A stretch of DNA of 64,000 nucleotides from Ruminococcus sp. (GCA_029256845.1 JARIEI010000051.1:1-64000); one strand, 5' to 3'. Positions 17,753 through 28,803 are shown, counted from the first letter of the stretch. The notes: generated from the letters alone by a model not told the origin. Translations and numbers: made by a program.

Positions 17753-18946
17753 TTACTCGATAATCTTAGCAACCTTACCTGAACCTACTGTACGTCCACC
17801 TTCACGGATAGCGAATCCAAGACCCTCTTCCATAGCTACTGGGTGGATAAGTTCAACTGTCATTTCAACGTGGTCACCAGGCATGCACATTTCTGTTCCT
17901 GCTGGAAGTTCGCAAACACCTGTAACGTCTGTTGTTCTGAAGTAGAACTGTGGTCTATAGTTGTTGAAGAATGGTGTATGACGTCCACCTTCATCTTTTG
18001 TTAAAACGTAAACCTGAGCTGTAAATTTCTTGTGGCATGTTACTGAGCCTGGTTTAATAAGAACCTGTCCTCTTTCGATTTCAGTTCTCTGAACACCACG
18101 AAGAAGAGCACCGATGTTGTCACCAGCCTGAGCTTCGTCAAGAAGTTTACGGAACATTTCGATTCCTGTTACAACAGTCTTTCTTGATTCTTCATGAATA
18201 CCAATGATTTCAACTTCATCAGATACATGAAGAACACCACGTTCAACTCTACCTGTAGCAACTGTACCACGTCCTGTGATAGAGAAAACGTCTTCGATTG
18301 GCATAAGGAATGGTTTGTCTGTTTCACGCTGTGGATCTGGGATCCATTCGTCAACAGCATCCATAAGTTCCATGATCTTATCTCCCCATTCTCCGTTTGG
18401 ATCTTCGATAGCTTTAAGAGCTGATCCCTGGATGATTGGAGTATCATCTCCTGGGAATTCGTATTCGTTAAGAAGTTCACGAATTTCCATTTCTACTAAT
18501 TCAAGAAGTTCTTCATCGTCTACCATGTCACATTTGTTCATGAATACAACGATTTTTGGAACACCTACCTGACGAGAAAGAAGGATGTGCTCTTTAGTCT
18601 GAGCCATAACTCCGTCAGTAGCAGCAACAACAAGGATAGCACCGTCCATCTGAGCAGCACCTGTGATCATGTTCTTTACATAGTCAGCATGTCCTGGGCA
18701 GTCAACGTGAGCGTAGTGACGTTTTTCTGTCTCGTACTCAACGTGAGATGTAGAAATTGTGATTCCACGTTCTCTTTCTTCTGGAGCCTTGTCAATGTTT
18801 TCGAAATCAACTGCTGCGTTTCCTGCAACTCTTACAGAAAGTGTTTTTGTGATAGCAGCTGTTAATGTTGTTTTACCATGGTCAACGTGTCCAATAGTAC
18901 CAATATTAGCATGTGGTTTTGTTCTTTCAAATTTAGCTTTTGCCAT
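17753..18946 (-). CDS. tuf: Elongation factor Tu
   Basis: GTPase that brings aminoacyl-tRNA to the ribosome; 397 residues. All G motifs are intact: GHVDHGKTT (P-loop, about 18-26), DCPGHADY (switch II), NKCDM and SALKAI. The domain 2/3 sequence ends [15 protein letters not shown]. It follows fusA after a 114-bp spacer that holds its own promoter, so it can be made independently of the upstream str genes. Confidence 0.98.
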   Translation of the reverse strand: MAKAKFERTKPHANIGTIGHVDHGKTTLTAAITKTLSVRVAGNAAVDFENIDKAPEERERGITISTSHVEYETEKRHYAHVDCPGHADYVKNMITGAAQMDGAILVVAATDGVMAQTKEHILLSRQVGVPKIVVFMNKCDMVDDEELLELVEMEIRELLNEYEFPGDDTPIIQGSALKAIEDPNGEWGDKIMELMDAVDEWIPDPQRETDKPFLMPIEDVFSITGRGTVATGRVERGVLHVSDEVEIIGIHEESRKTVVTGIEMFRKLLDEAQAGDNIGALLRGVQRTEIERGQVLIKPGSVTCHKKFTAQVYVLTKDEGGRHTPFFNNYRPQFYFRTTDVTGVCELPAGTEMCMPGDHVEMTVELIHPVAMEEGLGFAIREGGRTVGSGKVAKIIE

Positions 18947-18977
18947 TTTGAATAATCCTCCTTAATAAAAATATCTA

Positions 18978-19046
18978 ACCTGAGATCAGGTATTTTCGCT
19001 TTAATCGGCTAACTTAGATTATATTTCATAATCATAGCTTTTTCAA
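18978..19046 (-). promoter_or_regulatory. Internal promoter and leader dyad of tuf
   Basis: Minus-strand TTGAAA (19041-19046) and a perfect TATAAT (19018-19023) with a 17-bp spacer lie between fusA and tuf. The leader then has a perfect palindrome ACCTGAGATCAGGT (18978-18991) before the ribosome site GGAGG. Confidence 0.7.
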
Positions 19047-19060
19047 GCCTTTTTCATGAA

Positions 19061-21178
19061 TTAATCGTTTTTGCTTGATAATACTTTTTCCTGTACAGAC
19101 TTTGGTACTGGTTCATAGCTCTCAAAGAACATTGAATAGTTTCCACGTCCCTGTGTTTTAGAACGTAAGTCTGTTGCGTATCCGAACATTTCAGACAATG
19201 GAACGTACGCACGTACGATCTTTCCACCACCTAAATCATCCATTCCTTCGATACGACCACGGCGAGAGTTGATATCACCGATAACATCTCCCATGTATTG
19301 TTCAGGCATTGTAACTTCTACCTTCATGATTGGTTCAAGAAGTACTGGTGAAGCTTTCTTCATCGCATCCTTGAATGCAAGAGAACCTGCAATATGGAAT
19401 GCCATTTCACTTGAATCGACTTCATGGTAAGATCCGTCATATACGTTAGCATATACACCAACAACTGGGAATCCTCCAAGAATACCAGACTTCATAGCCT
19501 CTTCGATACCTTCGCCTACAGCTGGAATGTATTCTTTTGGAATAGCTCCACCAACTACAGTAGATTCGAATTTGTATGTCTCTTCTCCATTGACATCCAT
19601 AGGCTCAAATTTAACTTTACAGTGTCCGTATTGTCCACGTCCACCTGACTGTTTTGCATACTTGCTGTCAACTTCAACAGCTTTTGTAAAGGATTCTTTG
19701 TAAGCAACCTGAGGTGCACCTACGTTTGCCTCTACTTTAAACTCACGTAAAAGTCTGTCAACGATGATTTCAAGGTGAAGCTCACCCATACCAGCGATGA
19801 TTGTCTGACCTGTATCGTGATCTGTATGAGCACGGAATGTTGGATCTTCTTCTGCAAGTTTTGCTAAAGATTCACCAAGTTTACCCTGAGAAGCCTTTGT
19901 CTTAGGCTCGATTGCAAGCTCGATAACTGGCTCTGGGAATTCCATTGACTCTAAGATAACTGGATGTTGCTCGTCACAGATTGTATCACCTGTTGTAGTG
20001 AATTTAAATCCGATTGCTGCGGCAATATCTCCAGCATATACTTTATCAAGTTCTGATCTCTTATTGGCATGCATCTGAAGGATACGTCCAACACGTTCTT
20101 TTTTACCTTTTGTAGCATTAAGCACGTAAGAACCAGAGTTCATAGATCCTGAATATACTCTAAAGTAAGCAAGTTTACCTACGAATGGGTCTGTCATAAT
20201 CTTGAATGCAAGAGCAGCAAATGGAGCTTCATCAGAAGACTCTCTTACTACTTCATTTCCTTCGTCATCCACACCTTCGATTGGTGGAATGTCAAGTGGA
20301 GATGGCATATACTCAAGAACTGCGTCAAGTAATTTTTGTACACCTTTGTTTCTATATGCTGTACCACAGCAAACAGGAACTGCTGTACATTCGCAAGTAC
20401 CTTTTCTTAAAGCAGCTTTTAAAGCTTCAATAGAAGGTTCTTCTCCTTCTAAATATTCCATCATAAGATCATCATCAAGTTCACAGATCTTTTCAACTAA
20501 TTCTGTATGATAAAGTTCTGCGTCATCTTTCATATCTTCTGGAATATCTGTAATTGTGATATCGTCACCTTTTTCATCATTGTAGATGTATGCTTGCATT
20601 TCCATTAGGTCGATGATACCTTTAAATGAATCTTCTTTACCAATTGGTAACTGAAGACAAATTGCATTTTTACCAAGTCTTGTCTTAATCTGTTCTACTG
20701 CATTGTAGAAATCAGCACCTAAGATATCCATCTTATTGATGAAAGCCATTCTTGGTACGTTGTAAGTGTCAGCCTGACGCCATACATTCTCTGACTGTGG
20801 TTCTACACCACCTTTTGCACAGAAAACACCAATAGCACCATCAAGTACACGAAGTGAACGCTCAACTTCTACTGTGAAGTCAACGTGTCCAGGAGTATCA
20901 ATAATATTGATACGGTGTTCCTTGGCACCTGGTTTTACTTTTGTTTTTTCCTGTAGTGTCCAGTGACATGTTGTAGCGGCTGAAGTAATAGTGATACCTC
21001 TTTCAGCTTCCTGCTCCATCCAGTCCATAGTAGCAGTACCTTCGTGTGTATCACCAATTTTATAGTTTACACCAGTATAATAGAGGATACGCTCTGTCAG
21101 TGTTGTTTTACCAGCATCGATATGAGCCATGATACCAATATTTCTGGTTCTCTCTAATGGATATTCTCTTCCTGCCAA
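19061..21178 (-). CDS. fusA: Elongation factor G
   Basis: Translocation GTPase of 705 residues. P-loop [13 protein letters not shown] (about 18-30), [16 protein letters not shown] (switch II), [10 protein letters not shown], and domain IV/V motifs such as [16 protein letters not shown] and [12 protein letters not shown] are present. The C-terminus carries the usual [16 protein letters not shown]. It lies 16 nt after rpsG in the str operon. Residues around the fusidic acid pocket look ordinary. Confidence 0.98.
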   Translation of the reverse strand: MAGREYPLERTRNIGIMAHIDAGKTTLTERILYYTGVNYKIGDTHEGTATMDWMEQEAERGITITSAATTCHWTLQEKTKVKPGAKEHRINIIDTPGHVDFTVEVERSLRVLDGAIGVFCAKGGVEPQSENVWRQADTYNVPRMAFINKMDILGADFYNAVEQIKTRLGKNAICLQLPIGKEDSFKGIIDLMEMQAYIYNDEKGDDITITDIPEDMKDDAELYHTELVEKICELDDDLMMEYLEGEEPSIEALKAALRKGTCECTAVPVCCGTAYRNKGVQKLLDAVLEYMPSPLDIPPIEGVDDEGNEVVRESSDEAPFAALAFKIMTDPFVGKLAYFRVYSGSMNSGSYVLNATKGKKERVGRILQMHANKRSELDKVYAGDIAAAIGFKFTTTGDTICDEQHPVILESMEFPEPVIELAIEPKTKASQGKLGESLAKLAEEDPTFRAHTDHDTGQTIIAGMGELHLEIIVDRLLREFKVEANVGAPQVAYKESFTKAVEVDSKYAKQSGGRGQYGHCKVKFEPMDVNGEETYKFESTVVGGAIPKEYIPAVGEGIEEAMKSGILGGFPVVGVYANVYDGSYHEVDSSEMAFHIAGSLAFKDAMKKASPVLLEPIMKVEVTMPEQYMGDVIGDINSRRGRIEGMDDLGGGKIVRAYVPLSEMFGYATDLRSKTQGRGNYSMFFESYEPVPKSVQEKVLSSKND

Positions 21179-21194
21179 GATTTTGTCCTCCTAA

Positions 21195-21790
<596 letters not shown>

Positions 21791-21895
21791 TATCTTAAAT
21801 CCGCAACCTACGATAATCATAGTTCTGTTTGTGATACGATTTAACTGTTTAGTTACTTAATTTTACTAAGTTTACGACAAACCTAAGCTGCTAAA

Positions 21896-22318
21896 TTATT
21901 TTTTAGCGTCTTTTGGTCTCTTAGCGCCGTATTTAGAACGAGCCTGTCTTCTCTTAGCAACACCTGCTGTATCAAGTGTACCACGAACGATGTGATATCT
22001 TGTACCAGGTAAGTCTTTAACTCTTCCTCCACGGATCAAAACAACGCTATGCTCCTGAAGGTTGTGTCCTTCACCTGGAATGTAGCTTGTTACTTCGATT
22101 CCGTTAGAAAGACGAACTCTGGCGATTTTTCTTAAAGCAGAGTTAGGTTTCTTTGGTGTAGCAGTCTTAACAGCTGTACAAACACCTCTCTTCTGTGGTG
22201 CAGATACATTAGTAGCACGTTTCTTAAGAGAGTTGTATCCTTTCTGAAGTGCTGGTGCTGTAGACTTTCTTTCAGAAGTCTGACGACCTTTTCTAACTAA
22301 CTGGTTAAATGTTGGCAT
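21896..22318 (-). CDS. rpsL: 30S ribosomal protein S12
   Basis: Decoding-centre protein of 140 residues beginning [12 protein letters not shown]. The ATG at 22318 has GGAGGTG upstream; the GTG at 22327 is part of that SD. The streptomycin-critical residues look wild type (Lys in TPKKPNSA and Lys in GRVKDLPG). First gene of the str operon rpsL-rpsG-fusA-tuf. Confidence 0.98.
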   Translation of the reverse strand: MPTFNQLVRKGRQTSERKSTAPALQKGYNSLKKRATNVSAPQKRGVCTAVKTATPKKPNSALRKIARVRLSNGIEVTSYIPGEGHNLQEHSVVLIRGGRVKDLPGTRYHIVRGTLDTAGVAKRRQARSKYGAKRPKDAKK

Positions 22319-22347
22319 TCTTTTCACCTCCTATGATATTCGTCTGT

Positions 22348-22466
22348 CGTTACTTCATGTAACGGCGGGTTGCAGATAATCGTGATTATCTTTGTCACAT
22401 CCACAATAAAGTTTTACCTTTCTGTGCATGCTAAATTAGTGTATTACGTTTTTTGTGGAAAGTCAA
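22348..22466 (-). promoter_or_regulatory. Promoter and leader of the str operon
   Basis: Minus-strand TTGACT (22461-22466) and TACACT (22438-22443) are 17 bp apart. The roughly 110-nt leader contains two hairpins: GATAATC/GATTATC (22375-22390) and CGTTAC/GTAACG (22348-22364), the second close to the ribosome site. No terminator-like T-run follows, so the structure would act at translation or stability. Confidence 0.65.
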
Positions 22467-22494
22467 GGGATTTTCTTGCTTTTTGTATGTTTTC

Positions 22495-22535
22495 ATAAAA
22501 AAAGAAGGGAATGTACTTTTTTCCTTGTACATTCC
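22495..22535 (-). terminator. Terminator of proS
   Basis: Arms GGAATGTAC (22508-22516) and GTACATTCC (22527-22535), followed on the minus strand by CTTCTTTTTTT. Confidence 0.88.
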
Positions 22536-22553
22536 GATTCTTTTCTATCATTT

Positions 22554-23996
22554 TTAGTATGCTTTTCCCCAGTAAACCATGTGTTTCGCTGGTTTTCCAC
22601 AACAAACGCATACCTCTGATAACTGTTCTTCTTCCTCTGGAATACATCTAGATGTAACCCCACCAGTCGCGACTTTAATATTCGCTTCACATTCTGGATC
22701 TCCACACCACATTGCTTTTATAAATCCAGTTTTTGTTTCTGCTTTTTCTTTCATTTCTTCCATTGTAACTGCTGTTTCAATGTGAGCGTCCAAAAATGCT
22801 TTTGCACGATCAAACATATCTTTTTGAATCGTCTCAAGAATTTCAGAAAGTTTTGTTGTAATCTCATCCATAGACACTACAATCTTTTCTCTCGTGTCAC
22901 GACGAACTACAACCACCTGATTGTTCTCGATATCTTTTGGACCAATTTCAATTCTTGTAGGAATTCCAAGCATCTCTTGCTCACTAAACTTCCACCCTGG
23001 ACTCTTTTCAGAATCATCAATCTTCACTCTGTATCCAGCTTCTTTTAGTTTGTTCATAAGCTCTGTTGCTTTTTCAAGAACACCTTCTTTATGCTGTGCA
23101 ATTGGAATCACTCGTGTCTGTACCGGTGCGATTCTTGGTGGCACAACAAGTCCACTGTCATCACCATGAACCATGATAATCGCGCCAATAATTCTTGTAG
23201 ATAACCCCCATGATGTTTCGTATACACTATGAAGTTCATTGTTCTTATCTGAATATTTAATGTTAAACGCATCTGGGAATGCATTTCCAAAGAAATGACT
23301 TGTTGCAGATTGCAATGCCTTTCCATCATGCATCAGCGCTTCTACTGTATAAGTATCCTGTGCTCCCGCAAATTTTTCACTTGCCGTCTTACGTCCAGAC
23401 ACAAGCGGAATTGCCAAATCTTCTTGAATAAAATCTCGATATACATCACGCATAATTAAAGTTCTTTGCTCTGCTTCTTCAAATGTAGCATGAATTGTAT
23501 GTCCTTCCTGCCACAAAAATTCTCTAGAACGTAAGAATGGTCTTGTAGTTTTTTCCCAACGAAGTACGGAACACCATTGATTCCATACTTTTGGAAGATC
23601 TCTATAAGACTGCACGGTTTTACTCCAAAGATCACAGAACAATGTTTCTGATGTTGGTCTAATACAAAATCTGTCTTGAAGTTCGTCAAGTCCACCTTTT
23701 GTTACCCATGCAACTTCTGGTGCAAAACCATCAATATGATCGGCTTCTTTTTGTAATAGATACTCAGGAATAAGAACTGGAAGGTATACATTCTCAACTC
23801 CTGTGTCTTTGAATCGTTTATCAAGATCCGCTTGAATATTTTCCCAAAGTGCGTATCCGTTTGGAAGATAGTTCAAACAGCCTTTTACTTCCGAATAATC
23901 GCACAATTTTGCTTCACGAACCACATCTGTATACCATTGTGCAAAATCTTCTTCTCTGGATGTGATTGCCTGTACTAATTTCTTTTCCTTAGCCAT
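22554..23996 (-). CDS. proS: Prolyl-tRNA synthetase, archaeal/eukaryotic type (ProS type 3)
   Basis: Charges tRNA-Pro with proline; 480 residues. It lacks the insertion domain of the classical bacterial enzyme. Class II motif 2 appears around [24 protein letters not shown] split over residues 150-175, with [11 protein letters not shown] before it. The C-terminal extension has paired cysteines (WCGDPEC and CVCCG) that would bind zinc, and it ends in the conserved Tyr (YWGKAY). The ATG at 23996 has AAAGGAGA upstream; the longer frame to 24017 would translate through the SD. Expression is controlled by the T-box leader directly upstream. Confidence 0.95.
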   Translation of the reverse strand: MAKEKKLVQAITSREEDFAQWYTDVVREAKLCDYSEVKGCLNYLPNGYALWENIQADLDKRFKDTGVENVYLPVLIPEYLLQKEADHIDGFAPEVAWVTKGGLDELQDRFCIRPTSETLFCDLWSKTVQSYRDLPKVWNQWCSVLRWEKTTRPFLRSREFLWQEGHTIHATFEEAEQRTLIMRDVYRDFIQEDLAIPLVSGRKTASEKFAGAQDTYTVEALMHDGKALQSATSHFFGNAFPDAFNIKYSDKNNELHSVYETSWGLSTRIIGAIIMVHGDDSGLVVPPRIAPVQTRVIPIAQHKEGVLEKATELMNKLKEAGYRVKIDDSEKSPGWKFSEQEMLGIPTRIEIGPKDIENNQVVVVRRDTREKIVVSMDEITTKLSEILETIQKDMFDRAKAFLDAHIETAVTMEEMKEKAETKTGFIKAMWCGDPECEANIKVATGGVTSRCIPEEEEQLSEVCVCCGKPAKHMVYWGKAY

Positions 23997-24049
23997 AATC
24001 TGTCTCCTTTGTGTCATATATTTCTTGTACTTCTACTATATCTGTTAGA

Positions 24050-24303
24050 AGAAAAGAAAACCGCCGAAGACTTTCTTCCCTCCTAAAAAGGGACCGAAAT
24101 TCTCGGCGGTACCACCCTAATTAACTGTTCGTCACAGTTCACTCTTTAACCGTTAACGCCGGCTCTACGTTACACTTTCATGTAAAAGCTCCAGGGCTGG
24201 TTCGATACACTCCATTTAGGAACCTCTCAGCATGGCTTCCCTCTCTGTGAAATCTCTGTGCATTTACTATTCCCCTTCATCACTTGCAATATTTGTGATT
24301 CTA
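24050..24303 (-). ncRNA. T-box riboswitch of proS
   Basis: The T-box consensus AGGGTGGTACCGCCGAGA is present at 24118-24101. Its 3' part can pair either in the antiterminator or in the terminator stem CCGCCGA/TCGGCGG (24103-24109 with 24061-24067), after which a T-rich run (24060-24050) follows. The 5' Stem I region covers roughly 24180-24290. The specifier should lie near 24190-24205, where the transcript reads GAACCAGCCCTGGAG; CCA or CCC there would mean proline, and I cannot choose between them. Uncharged tRNA-Pro would stabilise the antiterminator and allow proS expression. Confidence 0.92.
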
Positions 24304-24326
24304 ACTGAATTATACTTTTTTGTCAA
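24298..24326 (-). promoter_or_regulatory. Promoter of the T-box-proS unit
   Basis: Minus-strand TTGACA (24321-24326) and TAGAAT (24298-24303) are 17 bp apart. A TATAAT at 24308-24313 lies between them, too close to TTGACA to pair with it. Confidence 0.55.
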
Positions 24327-24339
24327 GATTGTTTTCCCA

Positions 24340-25476
24340 TCACCCTTGAATCTGAAGCAACTTAGTTTTTAATTCATTCTCCATTCGTTTCATTTCTTGC
24401 TCTGCTTCTTGGCGCTTCGTGCGTCCTTCTGCCTGGATCTGCATCACCTCATCCAATGTGGAAATTAATGTTTCATTTGTATGTTTCAACGTTTCCAAAT
24501 CCACGACTCCTCGATTCGTTTCTTTCGCCGTCTCCACCGTTGCCAACTTTAATTTGTCTGCGTTTTTCTTTAGAAGTTCATTTGTCATATCTGTCACTTC
24601 TCGTTGGGCCTTTGCTGCCTGCTGAGAATGTTCCACACCGAGAGCTAAAACCATTTGACTTTTCCACAATGGAACTGTGTTTACCAACGTTGACTGAATT
24701 TTTTCCACCATTTGTGTATTGTTTCCTTGAATCAACCTAATTTGTGGAGCTGTTTGCATACAAATAGTACGCGTCAATTCAAGGTCATGAATTTTCTTTT
24801 CAAATCGATCGCACATTGCCGCCAAATCTCTTGCTTCCTGTGCATCTTCTGAAAGTCCTGTACGTTGCGCTTGATCCATTAAACTTTGTAATTGGGTTGT
24901 TCTTACTTCTTGGAGTTTTTTCTTTCCAGCCATCACATACATGGTAAGTTCTTTAAAATACGTTAGATTCACTTCATACATTTTATCTAGCAGTGCCACG
25001 TCCTTTAAAAGCTGCACTTGCTGCCCTTCTAACGCTTTGCAAATTTCATTTACATTACTTTCCGCTTTCGTATATTTTGATTTTAAAGCAGTTATTTTAT
25101 TAACAGGTTTTTTTAAAAATCCTAAGAATCCTTTTTCTTCTTCCTCATCAAATTCTTTTAACTCTTTTACAACACCTGTCAGTAACTCTCCTACTTCACC
25201 TAAATCTTTCGTACGAACATTCTCTAGTGCTGATTCTGAAAAATCGGCCATTTTTTTCTGTGTTCCTGCTCCATACTGTAAGATCATAGAAGAATCTGTC
25301 AAATCTATTTTTTGTACAAATCCATCGACAATCTTTTGTTCTTCTTCTGTCAGAATGTTTTCCTCAAGAACTGGTTTTTCTATCTCTGGCTTTGCCACTA
25401 CTTCTTGCTTCTCCTCTGGAAAAGGATCTAATGTTAGCGTAGGCGTTGTTGAAAAATCTTTAAACTCATCTGTCAT
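24340..25476 (-). CDS. TelA-family toxic anion resistance protein
   Basis: A 378-residue TelA (PF05816) protein: an acidic, Pro-rich N-terminus, then a long, mostly helical, coiled-coil-rich body (conserved stretch LQSLMDQAQRTGLSEDAQEARDL is split here over about residues 200-225, and VNTVPLWKSQMVLALG near 280). The family was named for tellurite resistance, but its biochemical role is unclear; it has been linked to envelope stress and to calcium stress/toxic anion islands. It is 16 nt downstream of an XpaC-like membrane protein, a pairing common in Firmicutes, and the two probably work together at the membrane. Confidence 0.9.
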   Translation of the reverse strand: MTDEFKDFSTTPTLTLDPFPEEKQEVVAKPEIEKPVLEENILTEEEQKIVDGFVQKIDLTDSSMILQYGAGTQKKMADFSESALENVRTKDLGEVGELLTGVVKELKEFDEEEEKGFLGFLKKPVNKITALKSKYTKAESNVNEICKALEGQQVQLLKDVALLDKMYEVNLTYFKELTMYVMAGKKKLQEVRTTQLQSLMDQAQRTGLSEDAQEARDLAAMCDRFEKKIHDLELTRTICMQTAPQIRLIQGNNTQMVEKIQSTLVNTVPLWKSQMVLALGVEHSQQAAKAQREVTDMTNELLKKNADKLKLATVETAKETNRGVVDLETLKHTNETLISTLDEVMQIQAEGRTKRQEAEQEMKRMENELKTKLLQIQG

Positions 25477-25491
25477 CGTTCTTCCTCCTAT

Positions 25492-26634
25492 TTAAAAATC
25501 GTTTTTCGTTAGTCCTTCTTGTGCAAGCATTGTATTTAGCACGGATATATCTGCTGAAACATCCCATGCTTTTTCTTGAAACAGACTATCCAATAATTTT
25601 GTGAATGCTTCATTTAATGTATCAATCGTACTTTCAATTTCTTTTTTGGAAGAGAGAATATTTTCCCCCTGAACAGACATGCAATCCAACTCGGCATAAG
25701 CTTCTAATAACTTTACTGTTGTCGGAAGGTAATAATCCATCAATCTACGTATGTCTGATACACATCCCGGATTTTGCTCTACACGCTCGAAAATCTGATT
25801 AACTAGATATTCTATTTTTGAAATCTTCGCCGAAATTTCTTTCCCTGGAATTCGATCGTTACATGCTTTAATTTTACTCACATACATGTCGCCTGCTTTA
25901 ATGATGTCCTGTACCTGTGGATCAAGTTTCTCTCGTGCTTTTTGATTTTCCTCTTGACGCGCCTGTTCTTTAGCTTGTTCTTTCTTTTGTTGTTCTACCT
26001 GTCGCATCATGTTATGATACTGATTATACATCTCATGACTTGCAATAAAACAGGTTTGCTGTAGATCAATATGTCCTTGAAGAAACCACTTTTTCTCAAT
26101 CATTTTATTTAAATCACTTAAAACGTACTTTGGCGATTTTTTTAGCCGTTTGGAAACCTCTCCTATTTCGAAATATTCTTTTGTTCCAAGTTCCTCTATG
26201 TAAACCTGAAATCTTTTTATTTTTTTCAAAAAATGGATTCCATATCCAAGTAAGATTGCCCCTGCAGTCAGCAACACTCCAAACAATGAAGCCAATAAAA
26301 CTCCGCCAACGGCTACAAATCCTGATGTAAACACAGCTTCCAAAACCGACAATACAAATGGAAAAAATAATGTCCCAAGCACTATGGCACCTATAATTGT
26401 CATTACGATTGCTTGTACTTTTACCCCTTTAGTACGCTTAAACAGTAATGGCGGAATATTATAATCTTCTCTTTTATGGTAGCTTTGCTCTGAAAATTTA
26501 CGAACTCCTTCTGCAGCCTGATTCACTGTATTTGTGATTGTCTGATTTAAACTATAAAAATTACGAGAATCTACCGCATTTTCTACTGTTCTTTTTATTT
26601 CTTCACCCAATCGATCTAAATCTTCGTACAACAT
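25492..26634 (-). CDS. XpaC-like membrane protein
   Basis: A 380-residue protein of the 5-bromo-4-chloroindolyl phosphate hydrolysis (XpaC) family. A soluble N-terminal helix (DLDRLGEEIKRTVENAVDSR) precedes two membrane segments (about residues 75-100 and 105-135). A winged-helix-like stretch (YFEIGEVSKRLKKSPKYVLSDL, split) and a long helical C-terminus rich in Gln/Lys/Glu follow. The ATG at 26634 is preferred, with AGGTG upstream; the GTG at 26643 is inside that SD. Real enzymatic activity is doubtful despite the family name. Operon with the TelA-like gene. Confidence 0.87.
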   Translation of the reverse strand: MLYEDLDRLGEEIKRTVENAVDSRNFYSLNQTITNTVNQAAEGVRKFSEQSYHKREDYNIPPLLFKRTKGVKVQAIVMTIIGAIVLGTLFFPFVLSVLEAVFTSGFVAVGGVLLASLFGVLLTAGAILLGYGIHFLKKIKRFQVYIEELGTKEYFEIGEVSKRLKKSPKYVLSDLNKMIEKKWFLQGHIDLQQTCFIASHEMYNQYHNMMRQVEQQKKEQAKEQARQEENQKAREKLDPQVQDIIKAGDMYVSKIKACNDRIPGKEISAKISKIEYLVNQIFERVEQNPGCVSDIRRLMDYYLPTTVKLLEAYAELDCMSVQGENILSSKKEIESTIDTLNEAFTKLLDSLFQEKAWDVSADISVLNTMLAQEGLTKNDF

Positions 26635-26723
26635 TATTTTCACCTAATCTTTCCGTCATTGTTTCGCCACAATTTCTTTCTTCAGTATAATCTATCACAA
26701 TACAAAAAGCAATGAAGCCTCCT

Positions 26724-27701
26724 TTATCTCATTAAGATGTATGCAAAAAATCCAGCATAAAACATCAGAAACATGGCTCCTTCTAATTTGGAAATTCCTT
26801 TCTTGCCTATTGCACATATATACACAAGAACACTTGCTACAATCAAAACCACTGTATCTTGAATTGCAAGACCAGTTACCGTAATTGGTGAAATCATAGC
26901 CGATGTTCCAAGAATCAAAAGTATATTAAAAATATTTGACCCTACAACATTTCCAACTGCAAGATCATTTTCTCCTTTTTTCGAAGCTACAACAGAAGTA
27001 ACCAATTCTGGAAGTGATGTTCCAAGCGCAACAATCGTAAGCCCTATAAATGTCTGACTTAGCCCAAAGCTTCTAGCAATTGCAGAAGCACTATCTACAA
27101 CAAACTCTCCACCAATAATAATACCTGCGACCCCTAGCAAAATATAAATAGCACTTTTCAACGGCGAAAGAATCTTATACTCTTCTTCCACTTCTTGTTG
27201 ATCTATTTGTTTTTTTCTCGACTTAAGTGCATCTAAAACAGCTGCCACCACAAAACCAATGAATAATAGAAACAACACTGTTCCCTCTTTTCTAGAAAGA
27301 AAATAGGTTGCATCTTGATCCATAATTCGATTGATTTGAAATCCTACAAGACTTAAAAGAAGAACCGCTGTGATCCCAATTGAAAATGGAAATTCTCTTT
27401 TTAGTACAGACCATTTTACACTAATCGGATTTACCAACGCGCTCGCTCCAAGTACCACTAATAAATTAAAAATATTAGATCCTATTACATTACTAACTGC
27501 TAGTTCATTTTTCCCTTGCATGGCAGCTGTAATACTAACCGATGCTTCTGGAAGAGATGTTCCAAATGCTACTACCGTAAGTCCAATAACAATGGCTGGA
27601 ACTTTTAAAATTTTTGCCACACTTGAGCTTCCATCCACAAAATAATCTGCACCTTTAATCAATAAAAAGAATCCTATTACTAAAACTAAATATGCTATCA
27701 T
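26724..27701 (-). CDS. Calcium/sodium exchanger (CaCA family, YrbG-like)
   Basis: Integral membrane antiporter of 325 residues with two internally repeated halves of about five membrane segments each. Each half carries the alpha-repeat: VVAFGTSLPEASVS then NVIGSNIFNLL in the first; IVALGTSLPELVTS then NVVGSNIFNILLI in the second. These GTSLPE and GSNIFN elements form the cation site. A cytoplasmic loop rich in Lys/Gln/Glu separates the halves. The ATG at 27701 has GAGGT upstream; the frame further up starts at a GTG within the SD region. It would expel Ca2+ using Na+ or H+. Confidence 0.93.
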   Translation of the reverse strand: MIAYLVLVIGFFLLIKGADYFVDGSSSVAKILKVPAIVIGLTVVAFGTSLPEASVSITAAMQGKNELAVSNVIGSNIFNLLVVLGASALVNPISVKWSVLKREFPFSIGITAVLLLSLVGFQINRIMDQDATYFLSRKEGTVLFLLFIGFVVAAVLDALKSRKKQIDQQEVEEEYKILSPLKSAIYILLGVAGIIIGGEFVVDSASAIARSFGLSQTFIGLTIVALGTSLPELVTSVVASKKGENDLAVGNVVGSNIFNILLILGTSAMISPITVTGLAIQDTVVLIVASVLVYICAIGKKGISKLEGAMFLMFYAGFFAYILMR

Positions 27702-27789
27702 ACTTGACCTCACTTTTCTTTTATATGATAATCAGTGTAGTTAGATTTTGTACAAAAGTCAAGAATATAAAACAAAAGGAGTACAAATT

Positions 27790-28449
27790 ATGAATCCTGA
27801 TATAGTATATGAAGACGAATTTATTCTTGTCTGTCATAAACCTTCTGGCATTGCAACGCAGTCCGCCAAAATTGGTTCTCCAGATATGGTAAGTATTTTA
27901 AAAAATTATCTTTATAAAAAAAATAAAATAAAAAAAGAACCTTATCTTGCAGTAATCCACCGTTTAGATCAACCAGTAGAAGGACTTTTAGTTTTTTCAA
28001 AAAAGCCTGTTGCTACAAAAGCGCTTAATCAGCAACTAAATGCTTCTGAATTTCGTAAAGTATACCATGCTATTTTAACAGGAACTCTCCCTAAAAAAGA
28101 GGGGAGCCTTGTAGATTATCTTGTGAAAGATGGACGTACAAACACTTCAAAAGTATGTTCTTCCAACACTCCTGGTGCTAAAAAGTCTATTCTTTTCTAC
28201 AAAGAACTCGATCCAATTATAATGGATGGTTCTTGTTATACATTAGCTGAGATCACTTTAGAAACTGGACGTCACCATCAAATTCGTGTACAACTCTCTC
28301 ATGCTGGTTGTCCAATCCTAGGTGACCGTAAATATGGATCAAACAACTTCCTTTCTCCTGGTTTTCCTTTGCAACTTTTTGCTTGCAAATTATCATTCCG
28401 ACACCCTATTACCGGAAAAGAATTACACTTTTCTTTAAATTTACCTTAA
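27790..28449 (+). CDS. RluA-family 23S/tRNA pseudouridine synthase
   Basis: A 219-residue RNA pseudouridine synthase catalytic domain without the S4 domain found in RluD. The catalytic motif is HRLDQPVEGLLVFSK (Asp is the nucleophile); most family members have HRLDxxTSG, so the T-S to V-E change is a variant. RHHQIRVQLSHAGCPILGDRKYG is the second conserved block. The ATG at 27790 has AAAAGGAG upstream, and the frame before it would run through the promoter region. The target uridine cannot be told. Confidence 0.9.
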   Translation: MNPDIVYEDEFILVCHKPSGIATQSAKIGSPDMVSILKNYLYKKNKIKKEPYLAVIHRLDQPVEGLLVFSKKPVATKALNQQLNASEFRKVYHAILTGTLPKKEGSLVDYLVKDGRTNTSKVCSSNTPGAKKSILFYKELDPIIMDGSCYTLAEITLETGRHHQIRVQLSHAGCPILGDRKYGSNNFLSPGFPLQLFACKLSFRHPITGKELHFSLNLP

Positions 28450-28454
28450 AAAAA

Positions 28455-28487
28455 TGGCCACCCCAATCGGTGTGGCCAATATTTTTT
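28455..28487. terminator. Bidirectional terminator between RluA-family gene and spoVG
   Basis: Arms TGGCCAC (28455-28461) and GTGGCCA (28472-28478), T-run on the right (28480-28487) and A-run on the left. Confidence 0.85.
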
Positions 28488-28768
28488 TACTCTTCCATCT
28501 TTTCTGGTTCTTCTTCCAATGCCGTGTGATACCGATCCAGTATCATATTTTGAATATACTCTCTTGTACCAGTATTGATTGGATGTGCGATATCTCGATA
28601 TTCTCCATCCATTGCCTTCTTACTTGGCATCGCGATAAACAATCCTTTTTCTCCTTCTATTACCTTAATGTCATGAACCACAAATTCCTCATCAATTGTA
28701 ATAGATACGACTGCTTTTAATTTTCCCTCTTTTGCAACCTTTCTTACTCGTACGTCTGTAATTTGCAT
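28487..28768 (-). CDS. spoVG: SpoVG regulator
   Basis: A 93-residue SpoVG, a nucleic-acid-binding regulator acting in septation, sporulation and gene expression. It starts [11 protein letters not shown] and has the conserved blocks [21 protein letters not shown] (split by a few residues in homologues) and [10 protein letters not shown], where AHPI is the family signature. Monocistronic. Its likely promoter is overlapped by a perfect palindrome (28804-28819). In Bacillus it is a sigma-H gene; I see no clear sigma-H elements here. Confidence 0.96.
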   Translation of the reverse strand: MQITDVRVRKVAKEGKLKAVVSITIDEEFVVHDIKVIEGEKGLFIAMPSKKAMDGEYRDIAHPINTGTREYIQNMILDRYHTALEEEPEKMEE

Positions 28769-28803
28769 ACCTCTAGTCTCCTTTCTCTGCCTGCATATTT
28801 TGC

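Noticed and set aside
18169-18865. Several ORFs of 75-100 codons inside tuf on both strands
   Set aside because: They are other-frame shadows of a strongly conserved tuf, without ribosome sites or recognisable products.
24308-24313. TATAAT as the -10 element of proS with the TTGACA next to it
   Set aside because: The spacing is only 7 bp; TAGAAT further on gives 17 bp with the same -35.
24941-25495. A 184-codon Ser-rich ORF opposite telA
   Set aside because: Antisense of the coiled-coil gene; the Ser/Phe-rich composition is that expected from reversing Glu/Lys codons.
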